NCBI GenBank assembly: GCA_024640225.1
Contig: JAHEFK010000016.1
Coordinates: 48,663 to 112,662 of the forward strand
Direction of reading: 5' to 3'
DNA from: Bacteroidota bacterium
GTDB lineage: Bacteria > Bacteroidota > Bacteroidia > Chitinophagales > Chitinophagaceae
Length of the DNA stretch: 64,000 bases
Of the stretch, positions 51,854-62,227 are shown one piece after another (within the stretch, counting starts at the first letter, position 1; each line of letters starts with the position of its first letter). A model generated the notes under the pieces. The model did no database searches. It worked only from the letters and a program-made list of their open reading frames with translations, and was not told the origin of the DNA. The translations under genes and the position numbers were made by a program.

Positions 51854-52447
51854 TTACCAATCGTTTGTTATAGCTACTGTATTTTTTTCAATTTGTGCAG
51901 CTGCATAAGCAAGCACTTCTTCTGCTTCGGCAATGGCATTGTCATAAACCCATTGCTTCATATGTTGATCTTTATATACAAGAGTAAGCGTATTGTGCTG
52001 CACATTTACAGATGCCAATTGCTTCCAACTTATGTGTTTTTTAACAAGAAATTTATGCACAATAATACCTTTCTCTTCTAAAGAAATACGTAAAGGACTA
52101 TACATTCGCTGTTCAAACATGGTAAGCAAAATCAGCAGCAAACATAACCAAGCAACCAATATGGCCAACCATGGCATTCCTTTAAATTGTATACAAATGA
52201 TGAGAAAGAAAAATAAACATAGAAATTCCGCCACTCTGAAGATAGTATTCGTTAATCGATTCAAATACCATACACTTTTAAAAAGGGCGATACCTATGAT
52301 ACCCAATGCAAAAATCGTATATGTCAAATGCAGTGCATAGGTATGGGTTAAACCAACTAAAAACAAAGCGATAGCACATAATAAGTGAAAACCTACTATT
52401 TGATGTTTTTTTACTTGAGGCTCTTTAATAAAGAAGTCGACTTGCAT
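51854..52447 (-). CDS. Membrane protein, YcxB-like C-terminal domain
   Basis: A 197-residue protein with about four hydrophobic helices in its first 125 residues and a soluble C-terminal domain. The latter (PLRISLEEKGIIVHKF, then HISWKQLASVNVQHNTLTL and YKDQHMKQWVYDNAI) resembles the YcxB/PH-like fold. I assign no function. The ATG at 52447 starts MQVDFFIKEP; another ATG two codons earlier is possible. The radical SAM gene follows after 6 bases, so the two are co-transcribed. Confidence 0.6.
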   Translation of the reverse strand: MQVDFFIKEPQVKKHQIVGFHLLCAIALFLVGLTHTYALHLTYTIFALGIIGIALFKSVWYLNRLTNTIFRVAEFLCLFFFLIICIQFKGMPWLAILVAWLCLLLILLTMFEQRMYSPLRISLEEKGIIVHKFLVKKHISWKQLASVNVQHNTLTLVYKDQHMKQWVYDNAIAEAEEVLAYAAAQIEKNTVAITNDW

Positions 52448-52552
52448 AAACACAAAGATAATTGCCCTTTCTCAAAAAGAGACAGATTTTGACACCTATT
52501 TAAAATAGCGCGATTTAAATGCTTAAGTAACTAACAAAGCAAATAGATTTTG

Positions 52553-52560
52553 TATTTTTG
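52553..52560 (+). promoter_or_regulatory. Candidate -7 box of leuS
   Basis: TATTTTTG fully matches TAnnTTTG, 16 bases upstream of the leuS ATG at 52577. No clear -33 TTG at standard distance. Confidence 0.4.
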
Positions 52561-52576
52561 TGCTTTCGAAACAATC

Positions 52577-55351
52577 ATGGAATATAACTTTTCTTCAATA
52601 GAACAAAAATGGCGTACTCGATGGAATCAAGATAACGCCTACACCATATCTAATCAAAGCTCAAAACCAAAATTTTACATTTTGGATATGTTTCCTTATC
52701 CCAGTGGTGCAGGATTGCATGTTGGGCATCCGCTAGGTTATATTGCTTCTGATATCTTTGCTCGTTATAAACGATTAAAAGGTTATAATGTTTTACATCC
52801 AATGGGCTTCGACGCATTTGGATTACCGGCAGAACAATATGCACTAGAAACGGGTCAACATCCTGCTGTCACTACAGAAAAAAACAGCGCCCGTTATAAA
52901 GAACAATTAAATAATATAGGTTTCAGTTTTGATTGGAGTAGAGAAATTAATACTAGCGATCCAAGTTATTATAAATGGACCCAGTGGATATTCTTACAAC
53001 TATTCAATAGTTGGTTTAATACCATTACTCAAAAGGCAACGCCTATAGATGCTTTAATTGCTATTTTTGAAAAGGAAGGCAACCAGCAGCATCCTTGCCC
53101 AGGTGATGCTACCATTCGCTTTTCTTCAGAATCATGGAAGCAATATACGCATCAGGAGCAACAAGCCATTCTCATGCATTATCGATTAGCCTACAGCGGC
53201 GTAGGTATTGTTAATTGGTGCGAAGCACTTGGCACCGTACTTGCCAATGATGAAGTCATTAATGGCATGAGTGAAAGGGGCGGCCATCCGGTTGAGAAAA
53301 AAGAATTAAGGCAATGGTACTTGCGTATTACAGCCTTTGCAGATAGACTTTTGGATAGCTTGGAACACTTGGATTGGAGCGATGCCATGAAGGAAATGCA
53401 AAGTAATTGGATTGGTAAAAGTAAAGGTGCTGAGATTACATTTGCTATAAAAAGTGAACAACAAAAAGTAAATAACCTAACCGTTTACACTACTCGACCA
53501 GACACTATTTTTGGAGTCGATTTTATGGTGGTTGCACCAGAGTGTGCGTATCTTTTAGACATCACAAGTGCTGATCAACAAGAAGCAATGCAGCAATATG
53601 TTCAGTATGTTAAAAGCAGAAGTGAGCGTGATCGTATGAGTGAGAAAAAAATCTCCGGATGCTTTACTGGTGCCTATGCTATACACCCATTTACTCATAA
53701 AGAAATTCCTATTTGGACTTCTGAATATGTATTAGCTGGCTATGGAACAGGCGCTATTATGGCGGTGCCATGTGGTGATGAACGCGATTTTGCATTTGCC
53801 AATCATTTTTCTATTCCAATCACCAATATTTTTGGAGCTGCTTTTAATGGCACGGAAGCTATAAGCACAAAAAACAATACGCTACAAAATAGCGAATTCC
53901 TCAATGGCTTAACTTTTAAAGAAGCTACCCAAAGCCTACTAGAAAAAATAGAAGCCCTTTCTATAGGGAAGGCTAAAACGAATTATAAATTACGTGATGC
54001 TGCCTTTAGCAGACAACGCTATTGGGGCGAGCCCTTTCCTATTGAATGGAAAGATGGTGTAGCCATAGCCTTGCCAGAAAGCGCCTTGCCAATTACGCTC
54101 CCTCATGTAGAAAAATACACACCTGGACCAGATGCTCAAGGACCATTGGCCAACCTTTCTGATTGGGTAACTGACACGCAAACTGCGAATGCAAAAAGAG
54201 AGGTAAATACGATGCCTGGTTATGCTGGCTCTTCTTGGTATTTCCTTCGCTACATGGATCCTAACAATGACCAAGAATTGGTAGGCAAAGCAGCTAGCGA
54301 CTATTGGAACCAGGTAGATATTTATGTAGGCGGTACCGAACACGCTGTGGGCCACTTACTGTATAGCAGAATGTGGACAAAAGTTCTATTTGATCTTGGT
54401 TATATTTCATTTGAAGAGCCTTTCAAAAAATTAGTAAACCAAGGTATGATTCAAGGCAGCTCTCGCTTTGTTTATAGAATTAAGAATACCCAACAATTTG
54501 TTTCTTACGGACTGAAAGATCAATATGAAGTAGATGAACTGCATGTAGATGTAGCTCTTTGCAATGGTCAAGTATTAAACACCCAAGCCTTCAAACAATG
54601 GCGTGCTGATTATGCCAATGCTACATTTATTTTAGAGCATGACGAATACATCTGTGGCACAGCTGTAGAAAAAATGTCTAAGTCTAAATACAATGTAGTG
54701 AACCCAGATGATATTGTAGCGCAATATGGAGCAGACACGTTCAGAATGTATGAAATGTTCTTAGGTCCAATTGATGTAAGCAAACCATGGGACACAAAAG
54801 GTATTGAAGGGGTGCATCGTTTCCTAAAAAAATTCTGGAGATTATATTGCAACGAAAATGGCCTAGTAGTTGACGCTAGTGAAGCAAGCCAAGAAGCGCT
54901 TAAAGTGTTGCATAAAGGCATTAAGAAAATCGAAGAAGACACAGAACGTTTCTCTTTTAATACGGCAGTAAGCATGTTTATGATTACGGTCAATGAATTA
55001 AGTGCATTAGGTTGTAAAAGCAAATCGATTTTAGAACCTTTGTTGATTTTGATCACCCCATATGCACCTCATATTGCTGAAGAATTGTGGCATTTGATGG
55101 GACACACCACTAGTATTTTAGATGCTAGCTATCCAAATTTTGAACTTGCTTATACAATAGACAATAGCAAATTATACCCTATTGCAATCAATGGTAAGAC
55201 AAGGGTTGAATTAGAATTCTCATTAGACGCAACAGAAGACTTTTTAAAAGAAGAAATTTTAAAAAATGAAACCGTTCAAAAATGGATGGAAGGCAAAGAG
55301 CTTAAAAAATTCATCTTTGTAAAAGGCAAAATGATTAATATCGTTATATAA
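52577..55351 (+). CDS. leuS: Leucyl-tRNA synthetase
   Basis: A 924-residue class I synthetase. The HIGH motif is HVGH (near residue 48, in GAGLHVGHPLGY) and the KMSKS motif is in VEKMSKSKYN near residue 699. The connecting editing domain contains the conserved TTRPDTIFG and DERDFAFA blocks. It is longer than the E. coli enzyme (860), as is common for Bacteroidota LeuS, owing to extra segments around residue 160-200 and 625-690. The ATG at 52577 gives the family start MEYNFSSIEQKW. The aminotransferase gene follows after 3 bases. Confidence 0.97.
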   Translation: MEYNFSSIEQKWRTRWNQDNAYTISNQSSKPKFYILDMFPYPSGAGLHVGHPLGYIASDIFARYKRLKGYNVLHPMGFDAFGLPAEQYALETGQHPAVTTEKNSARYKEQLNNIGFSFDWSREINTSDPSYYKWTQWIFLQLFNSWFNTITQKATPIDALIAIFEKEGNQQHPCPGDATIRFSSESWKQYTHQEQQAILMHYRLAYSGVGIVNWCEALGTVLANDEVINGMSERGGHPVEKKELRQWYLRITAFADRLLDSLEHLDWSDAMKEMQSNWIGKSKGAEITFAIKSEQQKVNNLTVYTTRPDTIFGVDFMVVAPECAYLLDITSADQQEAMQQYVQYVKSRSERDRMSEKKISGCFTGAYAIHPFTHKEIPIWTSEYVLAGYGTGAIMAVPCGDERDFAFANHFSIPITNIFGAAFNGTEAISTKNNTLQNSEFLNGLTFKEATQSLLEKIEALSIGKAKTNYKLRDAAFSRQRYWGEPFPIEWKDGVAIALPESALPITLPHVEKYTPGPDAQGPLANLSDWVTDTQTANAKREVNTMPGYAGSSWYFLRYMDPNNDQELVGKAASDYWNQVDIYVGGTEHAVGHLLYSRMWTKVLFDLGYISFEEPFKKLVNQGMIQGSSRFVYRIKNTQQFVSYGLKDQYEVDELHVDVALCNGQVLNTQAFKQWRADYANATFILEHDEYICGTAVEKMSKSKYNVVNPDDIVAQYGADTFRMYEMFLGPIDVSKPWDTKGIEGVHRFLKKFWRLYCNENGLVVDASEASQEALKVLHKGIKKIEEDTERFSFNTAVSMFMITVNELSALGCKSKSILEPLLILITPYAPHIAEELWHLMGHTTSILDASYPNFELAYTIDNSKLYPIAINGKTRVELEFSLDATEDFLKEEILKNETVQKWMEGKELKKFIFVKGKMINIVI

Positions 55352-55354
55352 ACC

Positions 55355-56536
55355 ATGAATATTCGAAGCCAATTTTTAAATCATCTTGCCCAAACATCCG
55401 ATGCTCCCTTAGCCTTGGATATTGTAAAAGCGCATGGCAATTATCTGTACGATCGTGCAGGAAAAGCCTATTTAGATTTAATTGGGGGCATTAGTGTTTG
55501 TAATGTTGGCCATACGCATCCAAAAGTTGTTGCAGCCATTCAAAAACAAGCAGCGGATTATTTACATGTCATGGTGTATGGAGAACTTATTCAAAGTCCA
55601 CAAGTAGAATATGCAAGCAAATTAGCGCAGGTACTTCCAGATCCATTAAACGCAGTTTACTTTACTAATTCGGGATCAGAGGCAACAGAAGGGGCCATAA
55701 AATTGGCACGAAGAGTTACCGGCAAAACAGAAATAGTGGCCGCTCATAAAAGTTATCATGGCTCCACGCTTGGTGCACTTAGTGTTATGGGTGACGAGTA
55801 TTGGCGTAATGCGTTTCGACCACTCCTACCAGGCGTTTGGCATCATGATTATAACAGTGAAGCTTTTTTAAATGCAATCAATAAGAATACTGCATGTGTT
55901 ATTATTGAACCCATTCAAGCAGAATCGGGGGTATGCATGCCAAATAAAGCATGGATACAGTCTGTACACAACAAATGCAGCGAATTAGGCGCTTTATTAA
56001 TAATCGATGAAATCCAAACTGGTTTTGGCAGAACAGGAAAAATGTGGGGCTTTGAACATAGTGAGCTCATACCCGATATTGTATTATTAGGTAAAGCCTT
56101 AGGTGGCGGAATGCCCTTAGGCGCATTTGTAGCAGCTAAAGAACACATGCAGCAACTCAGCACGAATCCTGTGTTGGGGCATATTACCACCTTTGGAGGC
56201 CACCCTGTTTCATGTGCAGCAGGCATTGCCGCATTAGCAGTTTTATTGGAAGAAAAACTAATTGAACAAATAGAAGAGAAAAGCAATTTGTTCCTCAAAG
56301 AGTTACAACATGAAAAAATAAAACAGGTTCGAGCAAAGGGCCTTTTAATAGCAATTGAATTGGAAAGTAGCGAATTGGTACTTGCAAGTATTCAAGGCTG
56401 CTTAGAAAATAATTTATTTAGTGACTGGTTCTTATTTGCACCAAACTGCATTCGTATAGCGCCTCCACTAACTATTACTTTAGAAGAAATTGAAAGCGCC
56501 TGTAAGGCCATTAAGCATGTTTTATCAACGCTTTAA
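55355..56536 (+). CDS. Class III aminotransferase (PLP)
   Basis: A 393-residue PLP enzyme of the acetylornithine/ornithine/4-aminobutyrate aminotransferase group. AYLDLIGGISVCNVGHTHP, TNSGSEATEGAIKLAR (cofactor phosphate), IIEPIQAESGV, IIDEIQTGFGRTG and LLGKALGGGMPLGAF (Schiff-base lysine near residue 247) follow the family order. Substrate cannot be fixed from sequence, and no arginine-biosynthesis genes are adjacent. It lies 3 bases after leuS. Confidence 0.88.
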   Translation: MNIRSQFLNHLAQTSDAPLALDIVKAHGNYLYDRAGKAYLDLIGGISVCNVGHTHPKVVAAIQKQAADYLHVMVYGELIQSPQVEYASKLAQVLPDPLNAVYFTNSGSEATEGAIKLARRVTGKTEIVAAHKSYHGSTLGALSVMGDEYWRNAFRPLLPGVWHHDYNSEAFLNAINKNTACVIIEPIQAESGVCMPNKAWIQSVHNKCSELGALLIIDEIQTGFGRTGKMWGFEHSELIPDIVLLGKALGGGMPLGAFVAAKEHMQQLSTNPVLGHITTFGGHPVSCAAGIAALAVLLEEKLIEQIEEKSNLFLKELQHEKIKQVRAKGLLIAIELESSELVLASIQGCLENNLFSDWFLFAPNCIRIAPPLTITLEEIESACKAIKHVLSTL

Positions 56537-56571
56537 GAATTGCTCAACCAACAGATTAAGTAATCTTTTAT

Positions 56572-56579
56572 ATATTTGC
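56572..56579 (+). promoter_or_regulatory. Candidate -7 box of the UDP-glucose dehydrogenase gene
   Basis: TATATTTG fully matches TAnnTTTG, 30 bases before the ATG at 56610. No TTG is at the ideal -33 position. Confidence 0.45.
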
Positions 56580-56609
56580 ACTTAATTAATAAACACCTAA
56601 ATTATAATC

Positions 56610-57929
56610 ATGAATATTGCAATAGTTGGCACTGGGTATGTTGGTTTAGTTTCTGGAACTTGTTTTGCAGAAACAGGAAACAACGTTATTTGCATCGATA
56701 TCGACCCAAAGAAAATCGAAACACTACAACGCGGAGAAACACCGATTTACGAACCCGGTTTAGAAGCGCTTCTAAAAAGAAATATTAAAGAAGGTCGCTT
56801 ACACTTTACCACTCAATTAGCTGAAGGCATTAAAGATGCACAGTTTATTTTCTTAGCACTACCTACTCCTCCGGGTGCTGATGGCGCTGCCGATTTAAAA
56901 TATGTATTGGGTGTAGCTGAAGATTTAAGCACTTTGATTACTGATTATAAAATCATCATCAACAAAAGTACTGTTCCGGTAGGCACCGCTGAAAAAGTAG
57001 CCGCAATCTTAACTAAAAAATTAGATCGTTCCCTATTCGACGTAGTTTCGAATCCTGAATTCCTTAGAGAAGGCGTAGCGGTAGACGACTTCTTAAAGCC
57101 TGACCGCGTAGTTGTTGGTACCTCTTCGGCTCGTGCTAGAAAATTAATGGAAGAATTATATCAACCTTTTGTTCGTCAAGGCAATCCAATTTATTTTATG
57201 GATGAGCGTTCTTCTGAGATGACAAAATATGCAGCAAATTCTTATTTAGCAATGCGCATTTCCTTTATGAATGAGATGGCTAATTTATGCGAGGCTGCAG
57301 GTGCTAATATCGATCATGTGCGTATAGGCATGGGAAGCGATTCTCGTATTGGTAAACGTTTTTTATTTCCAGGCGTTGGATATGGCGGCAGCTGTTTCCC
57401 CAAAGACGTGCAAGCTTTAGCACTTACTGCAAAACAGCACAACTACCAATTTAAATTAGTAGAGACTGTGATGCAGGTAAACGATCAACAAAAAACTATT
57501 CTAGGTGCTAAAATTAGTGCTTACTTCAACAATAACTTACAAGGGAAAACCATAGCTGTTTGGGGCTTAGCCTTCAAACCAGAAACAGATGATATTCGAG
57601 AAGCACCTGCATTGGAGTTAATCAAAGAATTGACCAGCGCAGGTGCTACCGTAAAAGCATTTGATCCGGAAGCGATGACGAATGTAAAAAGTACATTAGG
57701 GGAAGCTGGAATAATCTATGCAAAGAATGCTTACGAAGCCTTAGAAAATGCGGATGCCTTAGCATTAGTTACAGAATGGAGTGAATTTAGAAATCCTAAT
57801 TTTGAAAAAATAAAATCCCTACTAAAATCAAAAACAATTTTTGATGGACGAAATGTTTTTTCTTTAGACAAAATGAAAGAAGAAGGATTTTATTATGAAA
57901 GCATTGGTAGAGCTACCATTACAAACTAA
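56610..57929 (+). CDS. UDP-glucose 6-dehydrogenase
   Basis: A 439-residue NAD-dependent enzyme oxidising UDP-glucose to UDP-glucuronate. It has a Rossmann start ([14 protein letters not shown]), [29 protein letters not shown], and the catalytic cysteine in [10 protein letters not shown] (Cys262), then [17 protein letters not shown] in the C-terminal UDP-binding half. It supplies uronic-acid precursors for surface glycans. The UDP-glucuronate decarboxylase gene follows after 9 bases, which continues the route to UDP-xylose. Confidence 0.95.
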   Translation: MNIAIVGTGYVGLVSGTCFAETGNNVICIDIDPKKIETLQRGETPIYEPGLEALLKRNIKEGRLHFTTQLAEGIKDAQFIFLALPTPPGADGAADLKYVLGVAEDLSTLITDYKIIINKSTVPVGTAEKVAAILTKKLDRSLFDVVSNPEFLREGVAVDDFLKPDRVVVGTSSARARKLMEELYQPFVRQGNPIYFMDERSSEMTKYAANSYLAMRISFMNEMANLCEAAGANIDHVRIGMGSDSRIGKRFLFPGVGYGGSCFPKDVQALALTAKQHNYQFKLVETVMQVNDQQKTILGAKISAYFNNNLQGKTIAVWGLAFKPETDDIREAPALELIKELTSAGATVKAFDPEAMTNVKSTLGEAGIIYAKNAYEALENADALALVTEWSEFRNPNFEKIKSLLKSKTIFDGRNVFSLDKMKEEGFYYESIGRATITN

Positions 57930-57938
57930 AAATAGCGC

Positions 57939-58877
57939 ATGTCTAAACGAATATTAATTACCGGCGCAGCTGGTTTCTTAGGATCCCATTTATGTGATCG
58001 ATTTATTGCCGAAGGATATGATGTTATCGGTATGGATAATTTATTAACCGGTAATATTAAAAATATAGAACACTTATTCCCTCTAAAGAACTTTGAGTTT
58101 TATCATCACGATGTCACCAAATTTGTCCATGTACCTGGCAACATCGATTATATTCTTCATTTTGCATCTCCTGCAAGCCCCATCGATTATTTAAAAATGC
58201 CCATACAAACCTTAAAAGTAGGTGCTATGGGTACACATAATTTATTAGGTTTAGCAAAAGCAAAAAATGCACGAATTTTAGTTGCGTCTACATCAGAAAT
58301 CTATGGAGATCCTTTAGTACATCCCCAAACAGAAGAATATTGGGGCAATGTAAACTCCGTTGGTCCACGAGGTGTATATGATGAAGCAAAACGCTATATG
58401 GAAAGTATCACTATGGCGTATCATCATTATCACCATGTAGCAACGAGAATCATTCGTATCTTCAATACCTATGGTCCACGTATGCGCCTCGATGATGGTA
58501 GAGCCCTGCCTACTTTTATGAGCCAAGCCTTAAAAAATGAAAACCTCACCGTTTTTGGCGATGGCTCTCAAACCAGATCCTTCTGTTATGTCGATGATTT
58601 AGTTGATGGCATATACCGATTATTATTATCTGATTATGCGCTTCCTGTCAATATTGGAAACCCAGCAGAAATCACGTTAAAAGAATTTGCAGAAGAGGTT
58701 ATTGCATTAACTGGCACCACAGGCAAAATCGTATATGAGCCACTTCCTCAAGATGATCCTAAACAACGCCAACCTGACATAACAAAAGCAAGAACTATTT
58801 TAGGTTGGGAACCCAAAGTAGATCGACATGAAGGTTTGAAAAGAACCTTAGCCTATTTCAAAGATTCAATTCGATAA
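57939..58877 (+). CDS. UDP-glucuronate decarboxylase (UDP-xylose synthase)
   Basis: A 312-residue short-chain dehydrogenase/epimerase. It binds NAD at [12 protein letters not shown] and has the active-site pair Tyr147/Lys151 (YDEAKR). [33 protein letters not shown] and [13 protein letters not shown] are typical of UXS enzymes. It converts UDP-glucuronate to UDP-xylose using the product of the gene before it. Xylose could be a component of the glycan made by the nearby transferases. A terminator follows. Confidence 0.93.
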   Translation: MSKRILITGAAGFLGSHLCDRFIAEGYDVIGMDNLLTGNIKNIEHLFPLKNFEFYHHDVTKFVHVPGNIDYILHFASPASPIDYLKMPIQTLKVGAMGTHNLLGLAKAKNARILVASTSEIYGDPLVHPQTEEYWGNVNSVGPRGVYDEAKRYMESITMAYHHYHHVATRIIRIFNTYGPRMRLDDGRALPTFMSQALKNENLTVFGDGSQTRSFCYVDDLVDGIYRLLLSDYALPVNIGNPAEITLKEFAEEVIALTGTTGKIVYEPLPQDDPKQRQPDITKARTILGWEPKVDRHEGLKRTLAYFKDSIR

Positions 58878-58878
58878 T

Positions 58879-58907
58879 AAAAAAGCACCAAAGGGTGCTT
58901 TTTTTAT
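58879..58907 (+). terminator. Hairpin terminator after the UDP-xylose genes
   Basis: GCACC pairs with GGTGC around a four-base loop, extended by A-run and T-run flanks. It ends the two-gene UDP-sugar transcript before parE. Confidence 0.85.
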
Positions 58908-58984
58908 TTTTACAGATAAAATTTATACACACTACTAGTACCATCCAAGGATTTGGATTATTTTGCAAACAGAAATACGTAATA

Positions 58985-60868
58985 ATGGCTATCAATACAA
59001 ATACCTATAACGAAGACAGTATCAAATCACTCGACTGGAAAGAACATATCCGATTACGACCGGGTATGTATATTGGTAAATTGGGGGATGGCAGCAGTAT
59101 GGATGATGGTATTTATATCCTAATCAAAGAGGTTGCCGATAACTGTATCGATGAATATATGCAAGGTTTTGGTAAACGCATCGAAATAAAAGTTACTGAT
59201 CAACTAGTGAGCGTTCGTGATTATGGTCGTGGTATTCCATTAGGAAAACTCGTTGATGTAGTAAGCAAAATCAATACCGGTGCAAAATATGATAGTAAAG
59301 CCTTTCAAAAATCGGTAGGTTTAAATGGTGTGGGTACAAAAGCGGTGAATGCATTAAGTTCCTTTTTTAGTGTAACGGCTTACCGTGATGGGAAAATGAA
59401 AACGGCTAGTTTTGAAAAAGGTAATTTGATAAAAGAAGAAAAAGAAACGAGCACGAGTGAAGAGAATGGCACCTATGTTGAATTTACGCCCGACAATACT
59501 ATTTTTAGAAATTATCATTTCGTTCATGAGTATATTGAAAATCAAATTTGGAATTATTGCTTTTTAAACGCTGGTTTACAAATCAATTTCAATGGAAGAA
59601 ATTTCATTTCTAAAAACGGGTTACTCGATTTATTGCAACGAAAAACCAATCCCGACAACCTTCGCTACCCTATCATTCACTTAAAAGGCGAAGATATAGA
59701 AGTAGCCTTATCTCATACGGGCGATTACGGTGAAGATCTTTATTCTTTCGTAAACGGGCAACATACTACGCAAGGAGGTACACACCAAGCGGCTTTTAGA
59801 GAAGGCTTTGTAAAGACCGTTCGCGATTTTTTCAAGAAAGATTATGACGCTGCCGATATTCGCCAAAGCATCTGTGCTGCAATAGCTGTTCGCGTACAAG
59901 AACCTGTATTTGAATCGCAAACGAAAACAAAATTAGGCTCTCAAAATGTTGCTGAAAATGGTCCATCTATGAAAAGTTTCATAGGCGACTTTTTAGGAAC
60001 TGAATTAAACAATTTCTTACATAAAAATCCAAGCACAGCCGAAGCGCTAAAAAAACGCATAGAGCAAAGTGAGCGCGAGCGAAAAGAATTGACGGGCATC
60101 AGAAAATTAGCCAATGAGCGTGCTAAAAAAGCAAATCTTCATAATAAGAAATTAAGAGATTGCCGTTATCACCTCAATGATGAAGCACCTGCAAAAAACA
60201 AAGAAGAATTTCAGCAAAAGCAATTAGAATCTACCATCTTTATTACGGAAGGAGACTCGGCAAGTGGATCGATTACTAAATCTAGAAATGTTGAAAGTCA
60301 AGCCGTATTTAGTTTGCGTGGAAAGCCTTTAAATAGCTTTGGCCTCACCAAGAAAATCGTTTACGAAAATGAAGAATTCAATTTACTGCAACATGCTTTG
60401 AATATTGAAGAAGGCATGGATGGACTTCGTTATAACAACATTGTTATTGCTACCGATGCCGATGTAGATGGCATGCACATTCGATTACTTATTATGACCT
60501 TCTTTTTACAGTTCTTTCCTGATTTGGTAAAAAATGGCCATGTATACATTTTGCAAACCCCTTTATTCCGTGTTCGAAATAAACAAAAAACAATTTATTG
60601 CTATAACGACGAAGAACGCCAAAGAGCCATTATGGAATTAGGCACTAAGCCGGAGATTACGCGTTTTAAAGGATTAGGCGAGATTTCTCCAGAAGAATTT
60701 GCCCAATTCATTGGTGATGATATTCGAAAAGACCCTGTTTTGTTAAGTCAAGATGCACAGATTCAAAAACTATTAGAATATTATATGGGTAAAAACACCC
60801 CGCAGCGACAAGGTTTCATTATCGACAACTTGGTAATAGAAAAAAATATTATGGAAGAAACAGCTTAA
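58985..60868 (+). CDS. parE: DNA topoisomerase IV subunit B
   Basis: A 627-residue type IIA topoisomerase B subunit. The GHKL ATPase is marked by [23 protein letters not shown] and [14 protein letters not shown], and the TOPRIM domain by [13 protein letters not shown] (near residue 421) and [12 protein letters not shown]. It lacks the long insert found in many GyrB proteins; the GSITKSR block and length favour ParE over GyrB. The ATG at 58985 fits the family start. parC, often next to it, is not present; the convergent exonuclease gene follows after a terminator. Confidence 0.9.
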   Translation: MAINTNTYNEDSIKSLDWKEHIRLRPGMYIGKLGDGSSMDDGIYILIKEVADNCIDEYMQGFGKRIEIKVTDQLVSVRDYGRGIPLGKLVDVVSKINTGAKYDSKAFQKSVGLNGVGTKAVNALSSFFSVTAYRDGKMKTASFEKGNLIKEEKETSTSEENGTYVEFTPDNTIFRNYHFVHEYIENQIWNYCFLNAGLQINFNGRNFISKNGLLDLLQRKTNPDNLRYPIIHLKGEDIEVALSHTGDYGEDLYSFVNGQHTTQGGTHQAAFREGFVKTVRDFFKKDYDAADIRQSICAAIAVRVQEPVFESQTKTKLGSQNVAENGPSMKSFIGDFLGTELNNFLHKNPSTAEALKKRIEQSERERKELTGIRKLANERAKKANLHNKKLRDCRYHLNDEAPAKNKEEFQQKQLESTIFITEGDSASGSITKSRNVESQAVFSLRGKPLNSFGLTKKIVYENEEFNLLQHALNIEEGMDGLRYNNIVIATDADVDGMHIRLLIMTFFLQFFPDLVKNGHVYILQTPLFRVRNKQKTIYCYNDEERQRAIMELGTKPEITRFKGLGEISPEEFAQFIGDDIRKDPVLLSQDAQIQKLLEYYMGKNTPQRQGFIIDNLVIEKNIMEETA

Positions 60869-60879
60869 GGTTAATATTC

Positions 60880-60917
60880 AAAAAAAGAGCTCCTAATATT
60901 TGGAGCTCTTTTTTTTT
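60880..60917. terminator. Bidirectional hairpin terminator
   Basis: AGAGCTCC pairs with GGAGCTCT around an eight-base loop with A-run and T-run flanks, between parE and the convergent exonuclease gene. Confidence 0.92.
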
Positions 60918-61671
60918 ATTTTAAGGAAACATAAATAGGACAATGATCAGAATGAATAATATCTGGATAAATAGCTGCATCTTGAACAGCATGTGCTAAT
61001 GTAGTACTTACACTAATATAATCGATACGCCACCCCTTATTTCTTGCACGCGCTCCTGCTCTATAACTCCACCAACTATATTGGTGAGGTGCATCATTAA
61101 GATGCCTAAAGGTATCCGTAAAGCCCAGTTCAAAAAACTTATCCATCCATGCGCGCTCCTCAGGTAGAAAACCACTACTGTTTTTATTGCTTACCGGATC
61201 ATGAATATCAATGGGCTTATGACAAATATTGTAATCGCCACAAATCACAATTTCTTGACTTTTTAAAGTTGCTACAAAAGAATAAAATTCTTCAAGCCAT
61301 TGCATTTTATAGGCTTGTCGATCATCACCCGATGAACCACTTGGGAAATAAGCACAAATAATTTGAATGCCATTAATCATCGCATGCATAACTCTACCCT
61401 CAAAATCACTTTGTTCAAATCCACTTCCACAAATCACTTCGCTGGGCTGCAATCGAGTTAAAATACCAACACCACTATATCCTTTCTTCTGTGCAGGAAA
61501 AAAATAAGCCTGATAACCCGCTGCTTGAATCGCTGACACATCAATATCCGCTTCATTAGCTTTTATTTCTTGCAAACAAATAACATCCGCTGGATTTGTA
61601 GACAACCAATCGCAGAATCCTTTATTCATAGCACTGCGAATGCCATTAACATTATATGAAATGATGCGCAT
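60916..61671 (-). CDS. xth: Exodeoxyribonuclease III
   Basis: A 251-residue AP endonuclease/3'-5' exonuclease for base-excision repair. Metal and catalytic motifs are VICLQEIKA (Glu near residue 36), the Tyr/Gly SGVGILTR block, CGDYNICHKPIDI, WRIDYISVS and the last SDHCPIYVSL. The ATG overlaps the stop of the haem-binding protein gene by one base (TAATG). It shares the theme of oxidative DNA repair with mutY earlier in the window. Confidence 0.95.
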   Translation of the reverse strand: MRIISYNVNGIRSAMNKGFCDWLSTNPADVICLQEIKANEADIDVSAIQAAGYQAYFFPAQKKGYSGVGILTRLQPSEVICGSGFEQSDFEGRVMHAMINGIQIICAYFPSGSSGDDRQAYKMQWLEEFYSFVATLKSQEIVICGDYNICHKPIDIHDPVSNKNSSGFLPEERAWMDKFFELGFTDTFRHLNDAPHQYSWWSYRAGARARNKGWRIDYISVSTTLAHAVQDAAIYPDIIHSDHCPIYVSLK

Positions 61672-62174
61672 TAGCTCTTATTTTTTTTCTTTTTCTTTTC
61701 CAACCATTCTAATTCTTCTTTATCCGGAGGTGGTAACATGGAACGTTCCATATTGGCCCAATCTGCTATTGCTTTCAATTCTGCATCAGATAAACGGGCA
61801 TTTTTATGTATCCATAAATAGCTTTCAAGAGGCATCCATTTGTCGGTAACTGATTCAGCAACCTCCTCTAATTTATGACGTTTACGTCCTAGTTTATAAC
61901 TATTAAATTCAGAAAAATTTAAGTGGTGACGACCTTCTTCCATATGGTTATTGATCCACCAGCCAATAGGTTGCACATTAAAATACCATGGGTAATTGGG
62001 TTTATTGCTATGGCAATCGTAACAAGCACGCTGAATATTTTGCCACGTTTCTTTAGGGACACCCGTAGTAAATGCAATATCATCCTTATCTACACCAACA
62101 GATTGGATTTTTTTTGGTTGGAAGAATTGAATTACAACCAAAACGACTAAAATAATAATTCCGATTTTTTTCAT
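61671..62174 (-). CDS. Haem-binding domain protein (c-type)
   Basis: A 167-residue membrane-anchored protein with one N-terminal helix (IGIIILVVLVVIQFF) and a periplasmic domain holding CYDCHSNKP (CxxCH) and PWYFNVQPIGWWI, the pattern of the haem-binding PF14376-type family in Bacteroidota. The lysine-rich C-terminus (WLEKKKKKNKS) is odd for an exported protein but common in this group. Start ATG 62174 was preferred to the upstream in-frame ATG (62219), which adds polar residues. Translational coupling to xth is by a TAATG overlap. Confidence 0.85.
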   Translation of the reverse strand: MKKIGIIILVVLVVIQFFQPKKIQSVGVDKDDIAFTTGVPKETWQNIQRACYDCHSNKPNYPWYFNVQPIGWWINNHMEEGRHHLNFSEFNSYKLGRKRHKLEEVAESVTDKWMPLESYLWIHKNARLSDAELKAIADWANMERSMLPPPDKEELEWLEKKKKKNKS

Positions 62175-62227
62175 AGCATCTAATTTATTTAAAGTTACGG
62201 ATTCTTTACTTGCGAACAAATAGCAAT

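Noticed and set aside
58895..58984. Longer N-terminus for parE
   Set aside because: The extra 30 codons overlap the terminator region and do not resemble the family; the ATG at 58985 matches the usual start.
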